Part shown: positions 5,593-12,820 of the stretch, in pieces
Position numbering within the stretch: position 1 is the first letter of the stretch
Layout of the letters: the number at the start of each line of letters is the position of its first letter
NCBI GenBank assembly: GCA_025996895.1
Contig: BNTW01000061.1
Coordinates: 1-15,332, forward strand
Origin: Bacteroidia bacterium
GTDB lineage: Bacteria > Bacteroidota > Bacteroidia > Bacteroidales > Azobacteroidaceae
DNA: 15,332 nt
Direction of reading: 5' to 3'
The notes under the pieces: generated by a model
Databases searched by the model: none
What the model was told of the DNA's origin: nothing
Seen by the model: only the letters and a program-made list of their open reading frames with translations
Program-made: the position numbers and the translations under genes

Positions 5593-5632
5593 TTATCGTC
5601 CGGCAGGATAGCAATATTCTGCCGGACGATAA
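5593..5632 (+). repeat. Hairpin repeat, copy 5
   Basis: TTATCGTCCGGCAG (5593-5606) and CTGCCGGACGATAA (5619-5632) pair perfectly over 14 bp, with a 12-base loop containing AGCAAT. This copy best represents the consensus. It is the last copy; none occurs in the glycoside hydrolase operon. Confidence 0.92.
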
Positions 5633-5762
5633 TTTAAATTTAATTTATTGAGATTATTGGGTGAGAAACCTTTCGCGAGGCACAAACGAACGAATTTTTT
5701 CTTACGAAAATGGAACGTTAATTTGGTGGTAAAGATTAAAATTTCATTAAAACTATTGACTC

Positions 5763-5775
5763 TGTAAGACTTACA
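5763..5775. promoter_or_regulatory. Operator-like palindrome upstream of the GH operon
   Basis: TGTAAG and CTTACA are exact reverse complements around one central base. The site lies about 35 bases before the nearest -7 box and 65 bases before the first GH2 gene, a sensible place for an activator or repressor. No regulator gene is visible here, and a 13-base palindrome may be chance. Confidence 0.35.
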
Positions 5776-5809
5776 CAATGTTAAAATTAATTCCAAATTA
5801 AGATTATAT

Positions 5810-5831
5810 TAAGTTTGCGATAGTATATTTG
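5810..5831 (+). promoter_or_regulatory. Candidate -7 boxes for the GH operon
   Basis: Two overlapping candidates fit TAnnTTTG: TAAGTTTG (5810-5817) and TATATTTG (5824-5831). Neither has a TTTG about 19 bases upstream. This suggests an activator-dependent promoter, or that only one is used. The second would leave almost no leader before the ATG at 5840, so the first is preferred. Confidence 0.5.
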
Positions 5832-5839
5832 TTTTTTAC

Positions 5840-8743
5840 ATGAAAAACAAGCAAATGAAACGTATCGTATTATCGCTTTTTGTTGCCTGCGTATTCGTAT
5901 CGGCAAATAGTTTTGGTCAGGGTGTCCTTTTCAGTGGAGATTTTTCCCCGGCCGAAGGTTTAACAATCCCTGAAGAATTTCCTTACAGGCAAGAAATTTG
6001 CCTGAATGGTCTGTGGGACGTTCAGTTGGTTTCTCTTCCCGCTTCGTGGGAAAGTGGGACAGGTATTGCGCCCGAATTGTCCGCGCCGTCGTCGGAAAAG
6101 TGGGAAAGCGTGAAAATCAAAATCCCGTCTCCGATAAATGTCAATAATTGGGGCAACGGCAACAAGGTGGGCGAAGGTACCAATCTGCCCTACGCGCCAA
6201 GTTCGATCTATTATCCGAGTTATCCCAAACAGTGGGACGACGCCCGCATGGCTTGGTTGAAAAAACAATTTATCATCCCCGAAAAATGGAACGGGAAACG
6301 TTTATTACTCCATTTTGAAGCGGTTGCAGGAGAATGTGTAGTGCTGATTAACGGTAAAGAAGCCGCTCGTCATTTTGATTCGCACTTGCCTTTCGATGTG
6401 GATATTACGGATAAAATCCGCACCGATGAGCCCAATGAAATTTTAGTCGGCTTGCGCCATACGAAACTATTCGACAAAAAACATCCGGATTATAAATATT
6501 TTGGCGCAACCTATCCAACCGGCTCAAACACAGACGATTTACTTGGTATTTGGCAAGACGTTTTCCTGTTTGCCGTACCGGATATTCGCATTACCGATGT
6601 TTTTGTTCAGCCGTGGTTAGATAAAAACGAATTGGAAATACAAGTGCAAATTATCAATCAATCGACTAAAACACAGAAGATTAGTTTGGAAGGAAGAGTG
6701 AAAGAATGGTTGAACGAAAGTACTAATCTGATGGAAATTGATTGGCAACTGGGCGAAACCGCTTTGACGCTTTCTTCACCCGTGGTCGAACTGAAAGCCG
6801 GCGAATTGAAAGTCCTGCATCTGCGGACAAAAGTGCAAAACCGGTTGAAAACGTGGTCGCCCGACGCACCCAATCTTTACAGCGTATTGCTTCAGGTGAA
6901 AGATAAAAAACAGACTTACGACTGCAAAGCCACACGCTTTGGCTGGCGTCAATTCACGATTGTAGGCAACGAATTTCACTTGAATGGAAAGAAAATACAA
7001 TGTTTCGGCGATATTCAGCACCCGTTTAGCGCGTATATCTGCTCGCGGCGGTTTGCTTATGCGTGGTATCAGATGATTAAGGATTTCGGCGGAAACGCGG
7101 TGCGTCCGCATGCACAGCCTTGGCCGCGCGTGTATTACGATTTGGCCGACGAAATGGGCTTGCTGGTATTGGATGAAACGGCTTTGTTTGGTAGTTCAAT
7201 TCGCCTCAATCTCGAAGAAAATTTGACATGGGAACGCTCGCACGAACATTTGAAAAATCTGATTTTGCGCGACCGCAATCACCCTTCCGTTATCGGCTGG
7301 AGTGCCGGAAACGAGATGTTTGCCATTGCATTGTTGAATAAACCCGAAAAAGAAGTTTCCGATTGGTGGGACAAAAAGTTGGTGCAATTGGCATTGTCAG
7401 CCAAAGAATACGACCCGACGCGTCCTTTCCTCACGTTGGACGGCGACCGTGATATGGACGGCCGGCTGCCGGTGTGGAGTAAGCATTTTGCGCATGGCTT
7501 GAAGTTGGAAGATTTGCCGAAAGACATCGATAAACCCTTGATTGTCGGGGAGTCAGGTGCTACTTATTACGGCCGTCCCATACAGTTGTATCCGTTTGCC
7601 GGCGACGAGGCTTTCCGTTCCTATTACGGCCGCAACGAGGCGTTGGCTATCGACCTCTATCAGAATGTAGTAGAAATGGCTTTACCTTATTTGTCGTATT
7701 TTTCGCCGTCTGAAGTCAGCTGGTTTGGTATCGAACACCAGAATTTGGGTTATCACGATTATTCGCGCTTGCCGAATTTGAAAGACGGTATTTTTCCGGC
7801 CAAACCCTACGAAGAAGGAAAACCGGGGTATCAATATGAACGAATTCCGCCGTATGTAACAACGTTCAATCCCGGATTAGACCCGGCGTTGCCGTTATAT
7901 AAGAAATTGCCGATGTTTGAAGCTTTTCAGGCTGCTTTAGCTAAAAATGGGCCGAAACCGTGCGCTTGGGACCATTATACGGAACAGGTTATTCAGGGTA
8001 AAGGAATTGTGCAAGACAAATCTTTTGCCGGGCCGGCGTATTTTATCGGAGATAAAACCGGCGAATTATACCGTCGCTTATATGCAATCGGAATGGAATT
8101 TTCGGACAAAATAACAGCCAACGTATTTATTATTGACGGTGAAACGGTTTCGCAGGAACAATTAAATCCGTTGCTTCCCGCATTGGAAAAAGCGAAAAAA
8201 GAAGGCGGAATCATTTGGCTGCTTTTAGCGGATAAGGGATTTTCGCCGGCAGCAAAAACACTTTTACCATTCAATATAGAAACCACTTCCCGTTCGGCCA
8301 CTGCGCTCGAAAACGATAAAAATTCGGAATATGGGCGGTTTTTTGACCTTCCCGGTTTATATTTTGCCGAAATTAAAGGCGACCGCCAAATCATGAAGCA
8401 AGGTTTAGCCGGCGATTTGGTCGAAAAAGGAAACGTGATACTGACTGCGTCGAATGTGGATTGGTCGCTGTTTAACGAGCAACCGGAAAATCACAAATGC
8501 GCGCAAATTGTTTTATATGAACATCTTAAAAAACCGTCGGGGGCGGCTTTGGTAACCTATCCGTTGGAAAAAGCGACTTTAGTGGTTTCTACAATTGATT
8601 ATCGACTTTCTGATGTGAAATGTTTAACCTTTTGGCGGGATTTGCTGACGCTGATGAAAATCAAATGGACATTTAGAGAAGATGCTTCGGACGACGGTGC
8701 GAAAAAAGAACACGACTTGCTGTTGGACGGCCCGGTAGATTAA
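5840..8743 (+). CDS. Secreted glycoside hydrolase family 2 enzyme
   Basis: A 967-residue GH2 enzyme, probably periplasmic, cleaving a terminal beta-linked sugar with retention. The signal peptide ends near S-F-G (about 26). The sugar-binding domain begins around 49 (L-N-G-L-W-D-V-Q-L) and includes V-L-I-N-G-K-E. An Ig-like domain follows, then a TIM barrel from about 366. The predicted acid/base is E492 in S-A-G-N-E-M-F after R-N-H-P-S-V-I-G-W; the predicted nucleophile is E571 in V-G-E-S-G. Their spacing of 79 residues fits the family. Residues about 720-967 form an extra alpha/beta domain with I-W-L-L-L-A-D and V-I-L-T-A-S-N segments, like the amidotransferase-type domains attached to some beta-galactosidases. 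It is the first gene of a four-gene run. Specificity (galactosidase, glucuronidase, mannosidase or other) cannot be read from the sequence. Confidence 0.88.
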   Translation: MKNKQMKRIVLSLFVACVFVSANSFGQGVLFSGDFSPAEGLTIPEEFPYRQEICLNGLWDVQLVSLPASWESGTGIAPELSAPSSEKWESVKIKIPSPINVNNWGNGNKVGEGTNLPYAPSSIYYPSYPKQWDDARMAWLKKQFIIPEKWNGKRLLLHFEAVAGECVVLINGKEAARHFDSHLPFDVDITDKIRTDEPNEILVGLRHTKLFDKKHPDYKYFGATYPTGSNTDDLLGIWQDVFLFAVPDIRITDVFVQPWLDKNELEIQVQIINQSTKTQKISLEGRVKEWLNESTNLMEIDWQLGETALTLSSPVVELKAGELKVLHLRTKVQNRLKTWSPDAPNLYSVLLQVKDKKQTYDCKATRFGWRQFTIVGNEFHLNGKKIQCFGDIQHPFSAYICSRRFAYAWYQMIKDFGGNAVRPHAQPWPRVYYDLADEMGLLVLDETALFGSSIRLNLEENLTWERSHEHLKNLILRDRNHPSVIGWSAGNEMFAIALLNKPEKEVSDWWDKKLVQLALSAKEYDPTRPFLTLDGDRDMDGRLPVWSKHFAHGLKLEDLPKDIDKPLIVGESGATYYGRPIQLYPFAGDEAFRSYYGRNEALAIDLYQNVVEMALPYLSYFSPSEVSWFGIEHQNLGYHDYSRLPNLKDGIFPAKPYEEGKPGYQYERIPPYVTTFNPGLDPALPLYKKLPMFEAFQAALAKNGPKPCAWDHYTEQVIQGKGIVQDKSFAGPAYFIGDKTGELYRRLYAIGMEFSDKITANVFIIDGETVSQEQLNPLLPALEKAKKEGGIIWLLLADKGFSPAAKTLLPFNIETTSRSATALENDKNSEYGRFFDLPGLYFAEIKGDRQIMKQGLAGDLVEKGNVILTASNVDWSLFNEQPENHKCAQIVLYEHLKKPSGAALVTYPLEKATLVVSTIDYRLSDVKCLTFWRDLLTLMKIKWTFREDASDDGAKKEHDLLLDGPVD

Positions 8744-8765
8744 TAATTCAATAAAATAATAATTC

Positions 8766-11531
8766 ATGAAAAACGTATTTTCTATTCTATTCTTATGTAT
8801 TGTTGCGATTCCTTCAATTTGGGCGCAAAAAATCGGCCCATTGGTCTTACAACCCAATGAACCATTGGTATTAAACTTGCAAAATCCGGGAGATGTAAAG
8901 GAAATTATCCTTGAAACTTCCGATTTGACGAAACAACTGCTTTCGTCCGATTTATTCCGTATTTATATTTCTTACGACCCGATGAATTGGGGCGAAGCGG
9001 TAAAATATTCCGTGAGCGGAAATAAAAAATTTACATTGAGCTTTACACCGAAATACGGGGCACATGTCAAATTGCTTTTGATAGGTAAAACTGCTCGTAT
9101 CAGTGAATTAACTATCGTACAGGTAGAAAAAAAGAATGAAGCTACGGCAGATGACGCCCATCAGCCGTGGATGGACGCTTCGCTCCCGGTGGAACAACGT
9201 ATCGACTTGGTTTTGGCGGCTATGACTCCCGCTGACAAGATGGAATTGTTGCGAGAAGGCTGGGGAATTCCCGGCATTCCGCGTTTGCACGTGCCGTTTA
9301 TGAATAAGGTGGAAGCCTTGCACGGTTTTTCGTATGGAAGTGGTGCAACGATTTTTCCCCAATCTATTGCGATGGGCGCGACGTGGGATAAGGCGTTGAT
9401 TGAAAAAGCTGCCGGCATTATCGGCGACGAAACAGTGAGTGCACACACCTTACAGGCTTGGTCGCCGGTGCTCGACGTGGCGCAAGACCCGCGCTGGGGA
9501 CGTATGGAAGAAACCTACGGCGAAGATCCGGTGCTGGTTTCGCAAATCGGCGGGGCGTGGATCAAAGGCTATCAATCCAAAGGATTATATACAACTCCCA
9601 AGCATTTTGCTATTCACGGCGCACCGCTTGGCGGACGCGACTCGCACGACATCGGACTTTCGGAACGAGAAATTCGCGAGGTACATCTTGTTCCGTTCCG
9701 GCACGTGATTGAAAATTACGATTGTCAATCCATAATGATGGCTTATTCCGATTATCTAGGCGTTCCGATTGCGAAAAGCAAAGAACTGTTATACAATATT
9801 TTACGCGAAGAATGGGGCTTTGACGGCTACATCGTGAGCGACTGCGGAGCCATCGGCAACCTCACTTCGCGGAAGCATTATACGGCTTTGGATGTGGTTG
9901 ATGCGGCCAATCAGGCTTTGGCTGCCGGCATTGCTACTAATTGTGGCGACACCTACAACAATTCCGAAGTGATTGCCGCTGCCAAAGACGGACGAATTGA
10001 CGTGAAAAATTTAGATAAAGTCTGCCGGACGATTTTGCGAGTGATGTTTGCCAACGGACTTTTTGAAAATAATCCGGCAAAATCGCTGGACTGGAATACG
10101 GTTTATCCGGGTTGGAACAGTCCCGAACACCGCGAAGCTGCCCGTCAGGTGTCGCGCGAATCCATTGTGTTATTGAAAAACGAAGGAAATATTTTGCCGT
10201 TAAGTAAAACTATAGCGAATATTGCGGTGATTGGACCGGGTGCGGACGATTTGCAACCGGGCGACTATACGCCGAAATTGCAACCCAATCAGTTAAATTC
10301 CGTTCTGACCGGAATTAAGGCGACTGTTGGAAAAAATACCAAAGTATGGTACGAAAAAGGCTGTGATTTTTTCAATAAGGAAAATTACGATATAAATAAA
10401 GTGTTGGAAGCTGCCAAAAAATCGGACGTAGTGGTCATGGTGTTGGGTGACTGTTCCACCAGCGAAGCCTACAAAGGCATGCAAAACACTTCGGGAGAAA
10501 ACCACGATTTGGCTACACTGATATTGCAGGGACATCAACAGGAGATGCTGGAAGCGGTTTGCCAAACCGGAAAACCGGTCATTTTGGTGCTGCAATCCGG
10601 ACGCGCTTACGATATTTCATACGCTGCACAACACACAGCCGGTATTTTGGTGAATTGGTTGCCCGGACAGGAAGGCGGTTTTGCAACTGCCGATGTGCTT
10701 TTCGGCGATTACAACCCCGCCGGACGTTTGCCGGTAACTTTTCCGCAACACGTGGGACAAGTGCCGTTGTATTATAATTTTAAAACTTCAGGTAGAAGAT
10801 ACGAATATACCGATTTGGAATTTTATCCCTTGTATCGTTTCGGTTTCGGATTGAGTTACACCACGTTTGAATATTCTAATTTATCGGCAAAAGTCAATAA
10901 CGACGGAACGATCGACGTGAAAGCGTCCGTTACCAACACCGGTAAAATCGCAGGCGACGAAGTGGCGCAGTTGTATGTAACCGATATGTACGCTTCAGTG
11001 AAAACCCGTGTCATGGAATTGAAAAATTTTGAACGCATTCATTTGAACGCGAGCGAAACCAAAACGATCTCTTTCACTTTGACACCTTACGAAATTTCAC
11101 TCTTGAACGACAAAATGGACAGAGTGGTCGAACCGGGCGATTTCAAGATTATGGTCGGGGGGAAAAGTCCGTCCTACAAGGCGCAAGATCGTATTAAAGA
11201 CAGTGTCGGTTTTGAAAAACCGTCGGAAGGTGTGAATACAACTCTCGAATATCCTTATTCCTATGCTGCCGATTTTGAATTGGCTTATGTGGGTTTGGAA
11301 AAGAACTTGTCCAATAATACGGATAAAATGTCCATAAAAATTACTAATAAGGGGAATATTACGGACATCGGCAAAGTCAGCTTGTTTCTGAACGGCGTGC
11401 AAAGCGGAGAAGCTCACCATTACGAATTAAAACCCGGACAAGAAAAAGTGATTGCATTTGAATTGCCGTCTGACGCTTCCGGCGAAATTTCCTTTGTTTC
11501 AAAATATAAATTAATAACGAAAAAAATATAA
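8766..11531 (+). CDS. Secreted glycoside hydrolase family 3 enzyme (beta-glucosidase/xylosidase type)
   Basis: A 921-residue GH3 enzyme with a signal peptide ending near W-A-Q (residue 21). Residues about 22-125 form a beta-rich N-terminal module not usual for GH3. The GH3 barrel starts with L-P-V-E-Q-R-I-D-L-V-L and contains D-P-R-W-G-R, K-H-F-A-I-H-G, and I-V-S-D-C-G with predicted nucleophile D359. The second domain has S-G-E-N-H-D-L with predicted acid/base E578, and L-P-G-Q-E-G-G. A fibronectin III-like domain follows (about 715-800, with V-T-N-T-G and F-E-R-I). A further C-terminal module of about 100 residues ends the protein, with I-K-I-T-N-K-G-N. It lies 22 bp after the GH2 gene and 4 bp before the next. 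It probably removes glucose, xylose or a related sugar from oligosaccharides released by its neighbours. Confidence 0.93.
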   Translation: MKNVFSILFLCIVAIPSIWAQKIGPLVLQPNEPLVLNLQNPGDVKEIILETSDLTKQLLSSDLFRIYISYDPMNWGEAVKYSVSGNKKFTLSFTPKYGAHVKLLLIGKTARISELTIVQVEKKNEATADDAHQPWMDASLPVEQRIDLVLAAMTPADKMELLREGWGIPGIPRLHVPFMNKVEALHGFSYGSGATIFPQSIAMGATWDKALIEKAAGIIGDETVSAHTLQAWSPVLDVAQDPRWGRMEETYGEDPVLVSQIGGAWIKGYQSKGLYTTPKHFAIHGAPLGGRDSHDIGLSEREIREVHLVPFRHVIENYDCQSIMMAYSDYLGVPIAKSKELLYNILREEWGFDGYIVSDCGAIGNLTSRKHYTALDVVDAANQALAAGIATNCGDTYNNSEVIAAAKDGRIDVKNLDKVCRTILRVMFANGLFENNPAKSLDWNTVYPGWNSPEHREAARQVSRESIVLLKNEGNILPLSKTIANIAVIGPGADDLQPGDYTPKLQPNQLNSVLTGIKATVGKNTKVWYEKGCDFFNKENYDINKVLEAAKKSDVVVMVLGDCSTSEAYKGMQNTSGENHDLATLILQGHQQEMLEAVCQTGKPVILVLQSGRAYDISYAAQHTAGILVNWLPGQEGGFATADVLFGDYNPAGRLPVTFPQHVGQVPLYYNFKTSGRRYEYTDLEFYPLYRFGFGLSYTTFEYSNLSAKVNNDGTIDVKASVTNTGKIAGDEVAQLYVTDMYASVKTRVMELKNFERIHLNASETKTISFTLTPYEISLLNDKMDRVVEPGDFKIMVGGKSPSYKAQDRIKDSVGFEKPSEGVNTTLEYPYSYAADFELAYVGLEKNLSNNTDKMSIKITNKGNITDIGKVSLFLNGVQSGEAHHYELKPGQEKVIAFELPSDASGEISFVSKYKLITKKI

Positions 11532-11535
11532 TTCC

Positions 11536-12804
11536 ATGAAAACAAAATATATTTTCAGCATTTTAGTAGTGTGTTTTTTCAGTTTTTCACTGAACGCACA
11601 AACCAACAAACATTCTAAAAAAACGATGTATCCCGACTACAAAGGGCTGGTGATGGCCGGTTATCAGGGTTGGTTTAGAGCACCGGCCGACGGTATTATG
11701 TATCCCGATGAAAATCAGGTGCGGATTGACATGTGGCCGGACGTCAGCGAATACGAAAAAACCTATCCGACCGGATTGAAGTTAGCTGACGGAACGACGG
11801 CACGTTTTTTCAATTCTGCCGATAAAAGCACGATTGATTTGCATTTCAAATGGATGAAGGAATATGGCTTGGACGGTGTTTTCATGCAGCGTTTTTTCGG
11901 CGCGGCTCGTCCTTCGGCACGGAAAGAAGACCCGACCGTTGTGATCAAAAACGCTTTTGAAGCGGCTGCCAAATATGAGCGCGCCATTGCCATTATGTAT
12001 GATTTGTCGGGATTGAAAGGCGCGGGTGAAGACTGTTCGATGTTGATAGAGGATTGGAAATTTTTGGTCGATTCCATCGGCGTAACCAATCAGAAAGGCA
12101 ATCAAACCTATTTGTTTTTCAACGGCAAACCGCTCGTAACGATTTGGGGCGTGGGATTTCCTGACCGTCCCTATGATATTCGCAACATCGGTATTGAGCG
12201 TTTTATTGATTTTCTCAAAAATGACCCGGTGTATGGCGGTTGCAGCGTAATGTTGGGCGTGCCGACTTTCTGGCGCGAACTGAATGCCGATTGCATACAC
12301 GACCCTTATTTACATACGATTATCCGTAGCTGCGATTTGATTATGCCTTGGGCGGTGCAACGCTTTACTCCGTTGTTGCACAACGACATGGATCGTTTCC
12401 GCGATGTGATTTTGGCCGATATGGAATGGTGCAAAGCCAACAACGTAGATTATGTTCCCTGCGTAACGCCGGGTTTCAGTTGGCACAACCTGAGCCGTCA
12501 CGCTTTTAAAGATGATATAAAACCGGTGGCGTCAATTCCGCGTCAAGGCGGGCGTTTTTATTGGCAGCAAATTTCGACCGCTATCAATGTCGGCGCGAAA
12601 ATGTTGTATGTTGCCATGTTTGACGAAGTGAATGAAGGCACGGCCATTTTCAAAGTGAGCGATAATCCGCCGGTGAGCAATGTTGCCAAATTTGTGCAAT
12701 TAGACGGCGAGTCGACCGATCATTATCTTTGGCTGACCGGTCAGGCTTCCAGAATATTGAAAAAACAACAACCGCTGACATTTACCATGCCGGAAAGAAA
12801 ATAA
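11536..12804 (+). CDS. Secreted GH71/GH99-like glycoside hydrolase
   Basis: A 422-residue exported protein (signal to about L-N-A, residue 21) with the look of Bacteroidetes proteins labelled GH71/99-like, sometimes named xylosidase/arabinosidase. Typical segments are V-M-A-G-Y-Q-G-W-F near the start, W-P-D-V-S-E-Y, the barrel strand Y-G-L-D-G-V-F-M-Q-R-F, and F-W-R-E-L. D363-E364-V-N-E367-G-T has the E-x-x-E-G-T spacing of the two catalytic glutamates of GH99 endo-alpha-mannosidases/mannanases. This supports a retained catalytic site, though the sugar may differ. A single catalytic domain fills the protein. It starts 4 bp after the GH3 stop, so translation is probably coupled, and ends 16 bp before the next GH2 gene. 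Confidence 0.82.
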   Translation: MKTKYIFSILVVCFFSFSLNAQTNKHSKKTMYPDYKGLVMAGYQGWFRAPADGIMYPDENQVRIDMWPDVSEYEKTYPTGLKLADGTTARFFNSADKSTIDLHFKWMKEYGLDGVFMQRFFGAARPSARKEDPTVVIKNAFEAAAKYERAIAIMYDLSGLKGAGEDCSMLIEDWKFLVDSIGVTNQKGNQTYLFFNGKPLVTIWGVGFPDRPYDIRNIGIERFIDFLKNDPVYGGCSVMLGVPTFWRELNADCIHDPYLHTIIRSCDLIMPWAVQRFTPLLHNDMDRFRDVILADMEWCKANNVDYVPCVTPGFSWHNLSRHAFKDDIKPVASIPRQGGRFYWQQISTAINVGAKMLYVAMFDEVNEGTAIFKVSDNPPVSNVAKFVQLDGESTDHYLWLTGQASRILKKQQPLTFTMPERK

Positions 12805-12820
12805 TCAATTGATGTGAAGA

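Noticed and set aside
2825..5632. The five repeats as a CRISPR array
   Set aside because: The spacing is irregular (about 370-1100 bp) and the intervals contain whole genes and promoters. No cas gene is present.
2825..5632. The five repeats as true integron attC sites
   Set aside because: The arms show no GTTRRRY core, the copies are too alike in stem and loop, and no tyrosine recombinase is encoded in the window. Only the layout is similar.
11782..12300. Minus-strand open frame of 172 residues
   Set aside because: It is a shadow of the GH71/99-like gene, without promoter or recognisable protein features.
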